Positions 18,165 to 27,747 of a stretch of DNA of 64,000 bases are shown one piece after another. Position 1 is the stretch's first letter; the number at the start of each line of letters is the position of its first letter. The position numbers and the translations under genes are program-made. Below the pieces are notes generated by a model. The model ran no database searches. It was not told the origin of the DNA and saw nothing but the letters and a program-made list of their open reading frames with translations. Origin of the DNA: Hydrogenophaga aromaticivorans. GTDB lineage: Bacteria > Pseudomonadota > Gammaproteobacteria > Burkholderiales > Burkholderiaceae_C. Where the stretch lies: the NCBI RefSeq assembly GCF_013387465.1, contig NZ_VYGV01000006.1:405638-469637 (forward strand). Reading direction: 5' to 3'.

Positions 18165-18881
18165 TCAGCAGCGCACCGCGTTGCGACAGAAGCGGTCCAG
18201 TTCCCGCACCGTGCTGCGGGCAGCGACGGCCTGGCGGGCCTTGGGGCCCACCTCCAGGCTGAGCTTCATGTCGTATTTCCTGAAGAAATCGTCGAACAGC
18301 TCGCCGCCCAGCGTGCCGGTGGCCGTCAGGGTGTCGGCTCTGGCGTCGTGCTCCAGCAGCACCGCGCACAGGGGCTGCTCCGCCGGCCCCCCCAACACCT
18401 GCGCGCCCCGGGCCGGGTCGTACTGGCTGTGGTCGGCACAACAGTGGATCAGGTCGCTGCCCTTGCTCGGGGTCAACGGGTTGAGTGCGGCGCCCTTGCG
18501 GAAACTGATGAAGCTCAGATCCCGGGTGGGGTAGACCAGCTTGTGGGCGCAGATGGCGGAAAACGCCACCAGGCTGCGAGCCGGGCCGACGCCGCCCGGC
18601 CACTGGTAGGTCTGCTGCCCACGCGTGCGCAAGCTCGTCGGCATGGCCGGTTTTCCCAGGTCCAGCAGGAACACCGGCGTGGCCTCGAACGGGTAGTGAA
18701 ACACGTAGTTGGTCTGCGCCTTCAGTGCCGAGGCCTTGAGCGGGTCGCCCAGCTCGTCCACCAGCAGCACCCGCCCGTAAGACCGGGGTTCGGCGCTTGC
18801 CGCCCAGGCACCGCTGGCCAAGGAGGCCGAAAGCGCTGCAGTCCCCAGCGCACAGCTTTCCACGAATTCGCGTCGATCCAT
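18165..18881 (-). CDS. Tat-exported Rieske 2Fe-2S protein
   Basis: A 238-residue protein starting MDRREFVESCALG, a twin-arginine-type leader followed by a hydrophobic stretch and an AWA cleavage site near residue 28. It would therefore be exported folded to the periplasm. The Rieske cluster ligands are visible as CAHK in the centre and CCADHSQYD further on, each giving a Cys/His pair. The C-terminal half is typical of cytochrome b-associated or oxidase small-subunit Rieske proteins. No cytochrome b, oxidase or dioxygenase subunit adjoins it, so the redox partner is unknown. The open frame extends 15 codons upstream, but the Tat motif supports ATG 18881. Confidence 0.8.
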   Translation of the reverse strand: MDRREFVESCALGTAALSASLASGAWAASAEPRSYGRVLLVDELGDPLKASALKAQTNYVFHYPFEATPVFLLDLGKPAMPTSLRTRGQQTYQWPGGVGPARSLVAFSAICAHKLVYPTRDLSFISFRKGAALNPLTPSKGSDLIHCCADHSQYDPARGAQVLGGPAEQPLCAVLLEHDARADTLTATGTLGGELFDDFFRKYDMKLSLEVGPKARQAVAARSTVRELDRFCRNAVRC

Positions 18882-18994
18882 GAATGGGCCCCCATGAAAC
18901 GCCCGGTCCCTGCGCGGGTCCGGCACGCCTTGCAGTGAAACGCATTCGGGAATGCGCTGTCAAGCTTGCCCCTGGCACGGCATGGGCCAGGACT

Positions 18995-21900
18995 TCAGGT
19001 GTTCAGTTGAGCCCAGGCCTTGTCCAGCCGCTTCACGCTCACCGGCTGCGGTGTGCGCAGTTCCTGCGCGAAGAAGCTCACGCGCAGTTCTTCGAGCAAC
19101 CAACGCAGTTCCTGCAGCCGCGCGTCCTGCACGCCCTTGCGCTCGGCCACCATGCGCCAGAAGCGCTGGTCCTGCGGGCGCAGCTCGGCCAGTTTCGCGG
19201 CGTCGCGCGCCGGGTCGGCGCGATGCTTGTCCAGCCGCAGCTGCACAGCCTTCAGGTAACGCGGAAAGTGCTGCAGCTGCGCATACGGCGTGGTCAGCAG
19301 AAAGCGCTTGGGCACCAGGCGCTGCAGCTGCTGACCGATGTCGGTCGCCACGTCGACGGGTGGGCGACTGTCCTTCAGCTTGCGCGCGGCGGCCGCGTAT
19401 TCGGTGAGGATCAGGCCGGCGTTGCGCGCGATCTCGGATGAGATCAGCGTGAGCCGGCCCCGGCCCTCTTCCACCCGCTTCTTGAACGCGGCCTCGTCGG
19501 TGGGCAGCGGATCGGCCAGGAAGGCCCGGTCCAGCGCAAGTTCGATGATCTGGTTTCGCAGCTCTTCCAGCGTGCCGCCACCCGACCCATTCTCCGCCTT
19601 GCCCACCTGCATGTAGGCCGTGGCCATGCTCATCAGGCCGGGCAGGTTTTTTTCCAGGTACTTCAGCGCGTCGCGGATCTGCAGCGCGAACAGGCGGCGC
19701 AGGCCCTCGCGGTGGCGTGCCATCGCGACCTCGGGTTCGTCGAACACTTCGATGCCGACCGCGTCGCCCAGGTCCATGAGTGCCGGAAAGCCGATCAGCG
19801 TCTGACCACCTTTGCGGATTTCCATCAATTCGGGCAGTTCACCGAAATCCCAGCTGGTGTGGCGTTGGGTGGCGCTGGCAGCAGGCGCTGCGGGCGCTTC
19901 CGCCGAGACGCGGCGCGCGCCACCCGCGCTGGCCGGTGCCGGCGCGGCCTTGGGCTCAGGAGATGCCGGGCGCAGACTCTCCAGCTTCAGCGAAGCCAGC
20001 GCCTGAAACGCACCGCGCGCCTGACCACCCAGTTCGGCCTTGAGCGCCGCGAGGCTGCGGCCCTGGCCGAGCTGGCGGCCATGTTCGTCCACCACGCGCA
20101 GGTGCATGAAGTGGTGGGCGTTCAGCATGTCGACCTTGATGTCGTTGCGCACGATGTCAAGCTGGGTCGCTTCGCGCACCAGCTTGAGCAGCGCGTCCAT
20201 CAGGTTGCCGGCGCCGAACACCGCGGGCTCGGTGAGCGCGGTGGCGAAGCGCTCGGCCGTGGCGGGCAGCGGCACCAGGCGCGAACGTGGGCGCTGGTGC
20301 AGGGTCTTCAACAGCGCCAGCAGCTTCTCTTTCAACATACCGGGCACCAGCCAGTCGCAGCGGTCTTCGCTGACCTGGTTGAGCGCGAAGATCGGCACCG
20401 TGACGCTCAAACCATCGCGCGGGTCGCCCGGCTCGTGCAGGTAGGTGCAGGCGCAGTCCACGCCGCCGAGCCGCAGCGTCTTGGGGAAGGCTTGCGTGGT
20501 GATGCCGGCCGCCTCGTGGCGCATCAGCTCTTCTTTGGTCAGCAGCAACAGCTTGGGGTTGAGCTTGACCGCACCCTGGAACCAGCGCTCGAAGCTGGCG
20601 CCGCTGCACACGTCGGCGGGCAGCTGCTGGTCGTAGAAAGCGTAGATCAGCTCGTCGTCCACCAGCACGTCCTGCCGGCGCGACTTGTGCTCCAGCTCCG
20701 CCACCTGCTTCACCAATTTCTGGTTGGCTGCCAGGAAGGGCAGGCGCGTCTCCCAGTCGCCGGCGACCAGCGCCTCGCGGATGAAGATCTCGCGTGCGCC
20801 CGCCGGGTCCACCCGGCCGTAGTCGGTGCGCCGGTTGTGGTAGACCACCAGGCCGTACAGCGTGGCGCGCTCCAGGGCCGAGACGCGGGCCGCTTTTTTT
20901 TCCCAGTGTGGGTCGAGAAGCTGCTTCTTCAGCAGGTGCGTGCCCACTTGCTCCAGCCAGGTGGGATCGATGTTGGCGATGCCGCGTCCGAACAGACGCG
21001 TGGTCTCCACCAGCTCGGCGCAGACGATCCAGCGTCCGGGCTTCTTGCTCAGGTTCGCGCCCGGGTGGCGGTAAAACTTGATGCCGCGCGCGCCCAGGTA
21101 CCAGTCCTCGGCCTCGTTCTTCTGGCCGATGTTGCCCAGCAGGCCCGAGAGCATGGCGAGATGCAGCTGTTCGTAGCTCGCCGGCTGCGTGTTGAGGACC
21201 CACTTGTGTTCGGCCACCACGGTGTGCAGCTGGGTGTGGATGTCGCGCCATTCGCGCACGCGGCGCACGTTGATGAAGTTTTCGCGCAGCAGGTTTTCGT
21301 ACTGGCGGTGGCTCAATTTGTGATCGTTGCCGTGGCCGCCCTTGGCGTCGTCCAGCCACTTCCAGAGCTTAAGCGTGCCGCTGAACTCGCTCTTCTCGTC
21401 GTCGAACTTGGCATGCGCCTGGTCGGCCTGGGTCTGCTTGTCCATCGGCCGGTCGCGCACGTCCTGCACCGAGAGCGCCGAGGCGATCACCATCACTTCG
21501 TCGAGCGCGCCGCGCTGCTGCGCCTCCAGGATCATGCGGCCCACGCGCGGGTCCAGCGGCAGGCGCGAGAGCGTCTGGCCGATGGGCGTGAGCTCGTTGG
21601 CTTCGTCCACCGCGCCCAGTTCGGACAGCAGCTGGTAGCCGTCCACGATGGCGCGCTTCTGTGGTGCCTCAATGAAAGCGAAGTCTTCCACCGCACCCAG
21701 GCGCAACGCCTTCATGCGAAGGATCACACCCGCGAGCGAGCTGCGCAGGATCTCGGGGTCGGTGAAAGCCGGCCGGCCATTGAAGCCGGCTTCGTCGTAC
21801 AGCCGGATGCAGATGCCGTCGGCCACGCGGCCGCAGCGGCCCGCGCGCTGGTTGGCCGCCGCCCGGCTGATGGGCTCGACCATCAGCTGCTCGACCTTCT

Positions 21901-22888
21901 GGCGGAAGCTGTAGCGCTTCACGCGCGCCGTGCCGGCGTCGATCACGTAGCGGATGCCCGGCACCGTGAGCGAGGTCTCGGCGACGTTGGTCGAGAGCAC
22001 GATGCGACGGCCGCTGTGGTCCTGGAAGATGCGGTCCTGCTCGGCCTGCGACAGGCGCGCAAACAGCGGCAGCACCTCGGCGTTGCGCAGCGTGGGGATG
22101 TGGCTGAGGTGCTTGCGCAGGTGGTCGGCGGCTTCGCGGATCTCGCGTTCGCCGGGCAGAAAGATCAGGATGTCGCCGCCCTGTGGTGTGCGCCACAACT
22201 CGTCCACGCCATCGGCGATCGCGTTGTTGAGGTCGTATTCGCGGCTCTCTTCAAAAGGCCGGTAGCGCACCTCCACCGGGAAGGTGCGGCCCGACACCTG
22301 GATGACCGGGGCAGGACCGCGTTGGGAGGCGAAGTACTGCGCAAACCGGTCCGCGTCGATGGTCGCCGAGGTCACCACCACCTTCAGGTCCGGCCGACGC
22401 GGCAGCAACTGGCGCAGGTAACCGAGCAGGAAGTCGATGTTGAGCGAGCGCTCGTGCGCCTCGTCGATGATGATGGTGTCGTAGGCGCGCAGGTCCGGGT
22501 CGGTCTGCGTCTCGGCGAGCAGGATGCCGTCGGTCATGAGCTTGACCGAGGCGTCCTTGGAGAGCCGGTCCTGGAAGCGCACCTTGAAACCCACCACGTC
22601 GCCCAGCGGCGTCTTCAGCTCCTCGGCGATGCGCTTGGCCACACTGGAGGCCGCGATGCGCCGCGGCTGGGTGTGGCCGATCCATTGCGGGCGCTGGCCC
22701 GGTTTCGCGTTGAGCTTGCCGCGCCCCATCTGCAGCGCGATCTTGGGCAACTGCGTGGTCTTGCCGGAACCGGTTTCGCCACAGACGATGACCACCTGGT
22801 GCTCACGCATGGCGGCCTCGATCTCGTCCCGGCGGGCAGAGACGGGCAGGGACTCGGGGAATTCGATGTGCAGCGGCGTGGAGGACAA
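18995..22888 (-). CDS. hrpA: ATP-dependent RNA helicase HrpA
   Basis: DEAH-box helicase of 1297 residues, the full HrpA length. Motif I is GETGSGKT (37-44), motif II DEAH (142-145), and motif III SAT follows. The helicase C domain has QRAGRCGR, the ratchet and OB-fold regions follow, and the long C-terminal extension is specific to HrpA. HrpA resolves stalled ribosomes and processes mRNAs in E. coli. The start must be TTG 22888: an in-frame TGA lies four codons upstream and the next ATG (residue 27) would remove the conserved N-terminal segment. Confidence 0.93.
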   Translation of the reverse strand: MSSTPLHIEFPESLPVSARRDEIEAAMREHQVVIVCGETGSGKTTQLPKIALQMGRGKLNAKPGQRPQWIGHTQPRRIAASSVAKRIAEELKTPLGDVVGFKVRFQDRLSKDASVKLMTDGILLAETQTDPDLRAYDTIIIDEAHERSLNIDFLLGYLRQLLPRRPDLKVVVTSATIDADRFAQYFASQRGPAPVIQVSGRTFPVEVRYRPFEESREYDLNNAIADGVDELWRTPQGGDILIFLPGEREIREAADHLRKHLSHIPTLRNAEVLPLFARLSQAEQDRIFQDHSGRRIVLSTNVAETSLTVPGIRYVIDAGTARVKRYSFRQKVEQLMVEPISRAAANQRAGRCGRVADGICIRLYDEAGFNGRPAFTDPEILRSSLAGVILRMKALRLGAVEDFAFIEAPQKRAIVDGYQLLSELGAVDEANELTPIGQTLSRLPLDPRVGRMILEAQQRGALDEVMVIASALSVQDVRDRPMDKQTQADQAHAKFDDEKSEFSGTLKLWKWLDDAKGGHGNDHKLSHRQYENLLRENFINVRRVREWRDIHTQLHTVVAEHKWVLNTQPASYEQLHLAMLSGLLGNIGQKNEAEDWYLGARGIKFYRHPGANLSKKPGRWIVCAELVETTRLFGRGIANIDPTWLEQVGTHLLKKQLLDPHWEKKAARVSALERATLYGLVVYHNRRTDYGRVDPAGAREIFIREALVAGDWETRLPFLAANQKLVKQVAELEHKSRRQDVLVDDELIYAFYDQQLPADVCSGASFERWFQGAVKLNPKLLLLTKEELMRHEAAGITTQAFPKTLRLGGVDCACTYLHEPGDPRDGLSVTVPIFALNQVSEDRCDWLVPGMLKEKLLALLKTLHQRPRSRLVPLPATAERFATALTEPAVFGAGNLMDALLKLVREATQLDIVRNDIKVDMLNAHHFMHLRVVDEHGRQLGQGRSLAALKAELGGQARGAFQALASLKLESLRPASPEPKAAPAPASAGGARRVSAEAPAAPAASATQRHTSWDFGELPELMEIRKGGQTLIGFPALMDLGDAVGIEVFDEPEVAMARHREGLRRLFALQIRDALKYLEKNLPGLMSMATAYMQVGKAENGSGGGTLEELRNQIIELALDRAFLADPLPTDEAAFKKRVEEGRGRLTLISSEIARNAGLILTEYAAAARKLKDSRPPVDVATDIGQQLQRLVPKRFLLTTPYAQLQHFPRYLKAVQLRLDKHRADPARDAAKLAELRPQDQRFWRMVAERKGVQDARLQELRWLLEELRVSFFAQELRTPQPVSVKRLDKAWAQLNT

Positions 22889-22962
22889 GGGGGAACTTCA
22901 GTCAAAATCAGGCAACCGGCGATTATCCGCGCCGCGCCCAACGTCTGTCCGATCCGCTGCCC

Positions 22963-24315
22963 ATGTCCAACGTCTTCAACTTCACCTTCGTGCCCTGGTT
23001 CCGCTCGGTCGCGCCTTACATCCACAAGCTGCGCGGCAGCACGGTGGTGGTGGGCGTCGCCGGGGAGGCCATCGCGGCCGGCAAGTTGCCGCTGATCGCG
23101 CAAGACCTCGCGCTGATCCAGAGCATGGGCGTGCAGATCGTGCTGGTACACGGCTTTCGCCCGCAGGTGAACGAACAGCTCCAGGCCAAAGGCCACGAAG
23201 CCAAATACTCCCACGGCATGCGCATCACCGACTCGGTGGCGCTGGACTGCGCGCAGGAAGCTGCGGGCCAGCTGCGCTACGAAATCGAGGCCGCTTTCAG
23301 CCAGGGCCTGCCCAACACCCCCATGGCCGGTGCCACGGTGCGCGTGATTTCTGGCAACTTCATCACCGCACGCCCTGTGGGCCTGATCGATGGCGTGGAC
23401 TTCATCCACTCCGGCCTGGTGCGCAAGGTGGACACCGAAGGCATCCAGCGCACGCTGGACATGGGCGCCATGGTGCTGCTCTCGCCCTTCGGCTTTTCAC
23501 CCACCGGCGAGGCCTTCAACCTCACCATGGAAGACGTGGCCACCTCCATCGCCGTGGCGCTGCAGGCCGACAAGCTGATGTTCCTGACCGAGGTGCCCGG
23601 CATCGCGCTCGACGCGGGAGCGCCACACCCGGCCAAAGACAGTGAGATCGACACCGAACTGCCGCTGGCGGACGCCAAAAAGCTGCTCACCGCGCTGCCC
23701 CAGGCCACGCAGCCCACCGACACAGCGTTCTACCTGCAGCACTGCATCCGCGCCTGCGAAGGCGGCGTGGAGCGCAGCCACATCCTGCCGTTTGCGGTGG
23801 ACGGCGCGCTGCTGCTGGAGATCTACACCCACGACGGCATCGGCACCATGGTGGTGGACGAAAAGCTGGAGAGCGTGCGCGAAGCGACGATGGACGACGT
23901 GAGTGGCATCGTGGCGCTGATCGAGCCGTTCGAGAAAGACGGCACCCTGGTCAAGCGCGACCGCACCGAGATCGAACGCGACGCGGGCAACTACACCATC
24001 ATCGAACACGACGGTGTGATCTTCGGCTGCGCCGCGCTCTACCCCTACCCCGAGGCCCGCACCGGCGAGATGGCCGCGCTCACCGTGTCGCCCGACACAC
24101 AGAGCCAAGGCGATGGCGAGCGACTGCTCAAGCGCATTGAGACCCGCGCCAAGGCGCAGGGCCTGCAGAGCATCTTCGTGCTCACCACACGCACCATGCA
24201 CTGGTTCCTCAAACGCGGCTTTGTGCAGGTCAACCCCGACTGGCTGCCCGAGGCGCGCAAACGCAAATACAACTGGGATCGCAAAAGCCAGGTGCTCGTG
24301 AAAAAAATCGGTTGA
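22963..24315 (+). CDS. argA: Amino-acid N-acetyltransferase (N-acetylglutamate synthase)
   Basis: First enzyme of arginine synthesis, acetylating glutamate with acetyl-CoA. 450 residues in the E. coli ArgA arrangement: an amino-acid-kinase-like domain (about 20-290, with VLVHGFRPQVNEQL), which in this family binds arginine for feedback inhibition, and a C-terminal GNAT domain (about 300-450, with TVSPDTQSQGDGERLLKRIE). Starts at ATG 22963, divergent from hrpA with a 74-bp gap. No other arg gene lies nearby. Confidence 0.95.
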   Translation: MSNVFNFTFVPWFRSVAPYIHKLRGSTVVVGVAGEAIAAGKLPLIAQDLALIQSMGVQIVLVHGFRPQVNEQLQAKGHEAKYSHGMRITDSVALDCAQEAAGQLRYEIEAAFSQGLPNTPMAGATVRVISGNFITARPVGLIDGVDFIHSGLVRKVDTEGIQRTLDMGAMVLLSPFGFSPTGEAFNLTMEDVATSIAVALQADKLMFLTEVPGIALDAGAPHPAKDSEIDTELPLADAKKLLTALPQATQPTDTAFYLQHCIRACEGGVERSHILPFAVDGALLLEIYTHDGIGTMVVDEKLESVREATMDDVSGIVALIEPFEKDGTLVKRDRTEIERDAGNYTIIEHDGVIFGCAALYPYPEARTGEMAALTVSPDTQSQGDGERLLKRIETRAKAQGLQSIFVLTTRTMHWFLKRGFVQVNPDWLPEARKRKYNWDRKSQVLVKKIG

Positions 24316-24407
24316 CCCTGCTTTTGAGTGGGCCGATTTGACAAATATCAAGCAGCCCATCCTGCATCTCAACATACTGGGATGTTTGATGACAGGAGCT
24401 GAAAAAC

Positions 24408-25685
24408 ATGACCGATCGAAGCCCACCCGCCGGCACCACGCCCGTGTCCGCCAACGGTTCCGGCCATAAACCCGCTGCAAAACCGGCGGCCCGAAAAACC
24501 GCAAAAGCCCAGCCTCTGCCGAAAAAAGCCATGGCCGCCAAAGCGGTCAAAACCAGCAAGACGCGCGCTGCGCCTGTCGAAAAGCCGCGCCGCACCAGCT
24601 TGGGTGACGTCACCGGGAGCCAGCAGCCCGGGAAGATCGCCAGGATCAGCACGGCTGCGGTCACCGAAGCCCGTCAACAAGCCAAGTTCGCCGCCGTGCG
24701 CGACATCCTGGGCAAGCCCGGCACCAGCAAAAAAGCCAAGGCTGAATCCCTGCGCGCGATCCTCGAAGGCGCTGCCCCGGACGACGCCAAGGCGATCCGC
24801 CGGCTGTTGCGCCAGGAAACCGATGTGGCGCGCAGCAAAGCCAGGGCAGTCGTCAACCCGGACGAGTTGCTGGCAGCCGATTGGCGCAGTGGCGCCTACC
24901 CTTACAAGAACCTGCTCTCGCGCAAGGTGTACGAGTCGCAGAAATACCTGCTCCAGGTCGAGCTGCTCAAGCTGCAGGCCTGGGCCAAGGAAACCGGGCA
25001 ACGCGTCGTGATCCTGTTCGAGGGGCGCGATGCGGCCGGCAAGGGCGGCACCATCAAACGCATGATGGAACACCTGAACCCGCGCGGCGCGCGCGTGGTC
25101 GCGCTGGAGAAACCCAGCGAGGTCGAACGTGGTCAGTGGTATTTCCAGCGCTATGTGCAACACCTGCCCACCGCGGGCGAGATCGTGCTGTTTGATCGCA
25201 GCTGGTACAACCGCGCCGGGGTCGAACGTGTGATGGGGTTCTGTTCCACCCCCGAGTACGAGGAGTTCATGCGCCAGGCGCCCCAGTTCGAGCGCCAGCT
25301 GGTGCGCAGCGGCGTGCACCTGATCAAGTTCTGGTTTTCGGTCAGTCGCGAAGAACAGCGCCGCCGCTTCAAGGAGCGCAAGGCCCACCCGCTCAAGCAG
25401 TGGAAGCTCAGCCCGATCGACCTGGCGTCGCTCGACAAGTGGAACGACTACACCAAGGCCAAGGAGTCCATGTTCTTCGAGACCGACACGGCCGACGCAC
25501 CCTGGACCGTGATCAAGAGCGACTGCAAGAAGCGCGCTCGGCTGAACGCCATGCGCTACGTGCTGCAGAAGCTGCCCTACACCAACAAGGACACGGCCAA
25601 CATCGGTTCGCTGGATTCGTTGATCGTGGGTCGCGCGCACGTGGTCTACGAGCGCGGAGAGCGCCCGGGCAACGCGATTCTCTGA
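24408..25685 (+). CDS. ppk2: Polyphosphate kinase 2 family protein
   Basis: 425 residues. The PPK2 catalytic domain (about 165-400) has Walker A GRDAAGKGG (206-214), Walker B in IVLFDRSWYNRAG and the lid region with EEQRRRFKER. PPK2 enzymes transfer phosphate between polyphosphate and nucleoside mono- or diphosphates. Residues 1-160 are an unusual Lys/Ala/Pro-rich basic extension that probably binds polyphosphate or nucleic acid and is not part of the usual domain. A terminator follows at 25703. The nucleotide preference, class I or II/III, cannot be fixed by eye. Confidence 0.92.
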   Translation: MTDRSPPAGTTPVSANGSGHKPAAKPAARKTAKAQPLPKKAMAAKAVKTSKTRAAPVEKPRRTSLGDVTGSQQPGKIARISTAAVTEARQQAKFAAVRDILGKPGTSKKAKAESLRAILEGAAPDDAKAIRRLLRQETDVARSKARAVVNPDELLAADWRSGAYPYKNLLSRKVYESQKYLLQVELLKLQAWAKETGQRVVILFEGRDAAGKGGTIKRMMEHLNPRGARVVALEKPSEVERGQWYFQRYVQHLPTAGEIVLFDRSWYNRAGVERVMGFCSTPEYEEFMRQAPQFERQLVRSGVHLIKFWFSVSREEQRRRFKERKAHPLKQWKLSPIDLASLDKWNDYTKAKESMFFETDTADAPWTVIKSDCKKRARLNAMRYVLQKLPYTNKDTANIGSLDSLIVGRAHVVYERGERPGNAIL

Positions 25686-25702
25686 GCCTGCTCAGGCGCA
25701 GA

Positions 25703-25731
25703 CAAAAAAGCCGCCCGAGGGCGGCTTTTTC
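25703..25731. terminator. Bidirectional terminator between ppk2 and dsbB
   Basis: AGCCGCCC (25709-25716) pairs with GGGCGGCT (25719-25726), with an A-run before and a T-run after. It serves ppk2 on the plus strand and dsbB on the minus strand. Confidence 0.9.
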
Positions 25732-25754
25732 ATGGGCGACACACCGGCTTTCGA

Positions 25755-26273
25755 TCAGGCAGACCGCGGGCGCACCAGCAACACCAGGGCCAGCAAGGCA
25801 ATGGCCGAGAAACACAGGAACGACCAGTTGGCGATCGACAGGCCCAGGAAGGTCCAGTCCACGGCCGAACAATCACCACTGCCCTTGAAGATCATGGGAA
25901 TGGCCCGCTTGAGCGGGAACGATTCGATCATTCCATAAAAATCACGACCGCAGGTCATGACCTCGGGAGGGTTCCATTGCAACCAGGTCTGGCGCGCCGC
26001 CACAAAGGCGCCACCCAATGCGAGCGCCCCCATCAGGCCCACACCCAGCTGCCGGGTGCTGCGCCCGCTGCTGGCCGCCGCCACACCCGCCGTCAGGGCC
26101 ACCAGAATCAGAGCATACCGTTGCACGATGCACATGGGGCAAGGCTCCAGGCCCACGACATGCTGCAGGTAGATGCCAAAGGCCAGCAACCCCACACAGC
26201 CCACCGAGACCAGGGTCAACAGGCGGCGCGGGTGGCGGTCAAACAGCGCAAGAACGGGGGCAGCGGTGGTCAA
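25755..26273 (-). CDS. dsbB: Disulfide bond formation protein B
   Basis: Inner-membrane quinone reductase that reoxidises DsbA. 172 residues with four transmembrane helices. The first catalytic pair is C45/C48 in CPMC, and the second periplasmic pair is C108 and C135, all intact. The start is TTG 26273, supported by AGGAG five bases upstream; there is no ATG in frame before the first helix. It lies 76 bp after fpr on the same strand. Confidence 0.93.
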   Translation of the reverse strand: MTTAAPVLALFDRHPRRLLTLVSVGCVGLLAFGIYLQHVVGLEPCPMCIVQRYALILVALTAGVAAASSGRSTRQLGVGLMGALALGGAFVAARQTWLQWNPPEVMTCGRDFYGMIESFPLKRAIPMIFKGSGDCSAVDWTFLGLSIANWSFLCFSAIALLALVLLVRPRSA

Positions 26274-26349
26274 GGGATCTCCTGAATATGAAACGAGGCG
26301 CCCCGGTGGACCCGGCCGGCGCCTCGGAGTTCCAGCCGTTCCGATGCGA

Positions 26350-27123
26350 TCAGCTATCGGCGAAAGCGCGTTCGATCACAAACTGGCCCGGGCGTGTCGT
26401 GTTGCCTTCGGCAAAGCCGCGCTTCTCGCAAAGCGCCTTCAGGTCGCGCAACATTTCAGGGCTGCCGCAGATCATGACGCGGTCTTCGGCGGGGTTCAGT
26501 TCGGGCAGGCCCAGGTCTTTGGCCACCTGACCGTTTTCAAGAATCACCGGAATGCGGCCCTGGTGAACAAAGGGCTCGCGCGTGACGGTGGGGTAATACA
26601 GGAACTGCTGCTGCACCATCTCGCCGAGGAACTCGTCCTGCTTGAGCGTGTGTTCCAGCATCTCGCGGTAGGCCAGTTCCTTGACCTCGCGCACACCGTG
26701 GATCAGCACCACCTGTTCGAATTTTTCGTAGGTCTCGGGGTCGCGAACGATGGACAGGAACGGCGCCAGACCGGTGCCGGTGGCCAGCAGGTACAGGCGC
26801 TTGGCGGGCAGCAGGTAGTCGATCAGCAGCGTGCCCGTGGGCTTGCGGCCCACCACGATGCTGTCGCCCACCTGGATGTGCTGCAGGCGCGAGGTCAGCG
26901 GACCGTCCTGCACCTTGATGCTCAGGAACTCCAGGTGTTCGGCGTAATTGGGGCTGGCGATGCTGTAGGCGCGCAGCAGCGGCTTCTCGTTCACGCGCAG
27001 GCCGATCATGGTGAAGTGCCCGTTGGAGAAACGCAGCGCCTGGTCGCGGGTGGTGGTGAAACTGAACAGGCGGTCGGTCCAGTGGTGCACGCTCAACACG
27101 CGCTCTTCCAGAAATGCACTCAT
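26350..27123 (-). CDS. fpr: Ferredoxin--NADP(+) reductase
   Basis: FAD-dependent reductase of the bacterial subclass I type, 257 residues. The FAD-binding motif is RAYSIASPNY near residue 50, and the NADP-binding part has LLATGTGLAPFLSI. The C-terminus ends in the ERAFADS pattern of the family, which takes part in FAD stacking. It exchanges electrons between NADPH and ferredoxin or flavodoxin, often under oxidative stress. It is divergent from yggX across a 336-bp gap. A second, unrelated ferredoxin reductase is encoded at 36606. Confidence 0.93.
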   Translation of the reverse strand: MSAFLEERVLSVHHWTDRLFSFTTTRDQALRFSNGHFTMIGLRVNEKPLLRAYSIASPNYAEHLEFLSIKVQDGPLTSRLQHIQVGDSIVVGRKPTGTLLIDYLLPAKRLYLLATGTGLAPFLSIVRDPETYEKFEQVVLIHGVREVKELAYREMLEHTLKQDEFLGEMVQQQFLYYPTVTREPFVHQGRIPVILENGQVAKDLGLPELNPAEDRVMICGSPEMLRDLKALCEKRGFAEGNTTRPGQFVIERAFADS

Positions 27124-27459
27124 GGTCTTGGGTCAGATGAACGGCCGCCCCTTGGCTGGCCTGTGAAAAAACTGGGCAAGCGGACAGGGAAAACCCTGAT
27201 CGATCACCGCGCGGATAACCAGCGATTGTAAAAGTCTTGCCGACCGTCCCTTTTGCGATATGTCAGGAACCGGATCGGCCACGACCGGAAGTCGCCCCGA
27301 GGGCCTTCATTCGTTGATACAGTCGGGGACTCGGGCACCCAGCGCCCCCGGCGCGTCTCAAACGTTCAGGCGTTCGCATGATGCCCACAAGCTTATAAAA
27401 CCGGAAAGAATAAATTTTCATTTCGGTTATACGGAAATCCATCTTAAACAGGAAACCCC
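27124..27459. other. Intergenic region between fpr and yggX
   Basis: 336 bp without a convincing gene; it is the divergent control region of fpr and yggX. It turns AT-rich toward yggX (27390-27445). TATAAA-like and TATAC-like hexamers occur there, but no -35/-10 pair is spaced well enough to call. Both neighbouring genes have oxidative-stress roles elsewhere, so a shared regulator is plausible, but no operator is recognised. Confidence 0.4.
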
Positions 27460-27738
27460 ATGGCACGCACCGTCAACTGCATCAAGCTCGGCAAAGAAGC
27501 CGAAGGCCTGGACTTTCCGCCCTACCCGGGCGAACTGGGCAAACGCCTGTATGAAAACGTGAGCAAGGAAGCCTGGGCCGCCTGGCTCAAGCACCAGACC
27601 ATGCTGCTCAACGAAAACCGCCTCAACCTGGCCGACGCGCGTGCGCGCCAGTACCTGGCCCGCCAGATGGAAAAGCACTTTTTCGGCGAGGGCGCCGACG
27701 CCGCCGCGGGCTATGTTCCGCCGGCTGACGCCAGCTGA
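27460..27738 (+). CDS. yggX: Probable Fe(2+)-trafficking protein
   Basis: YggX family protein of 92 residues with the conserved start [11 protein letters not shown], including the single essential cysteine C7, and a C-terminal helix MEKHFFGEG. It protects iron-sulfur clusters during oxidative stress and helps iron delivery. The gene is followed after 9 bp by the MnmC-type oxidoreductase gene. Confidence 0.95.
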   Translation: MARTVNCIKLGKEAEGLDFPPYPGELGKRLYENVSKEAWAAWLKHQTMLLNENRLNLADARARQYLARQMEKHFFGEGADAAAGYVPPADAS

Positions 27739-27747
27739 GGCCGGCCG

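Noticed and set aside
19712-23095. 1127-residue plus-strand frame antisense to hrpA
   Set aside because: It shadows the conserved helicase; no domain or ribosome site supports it.
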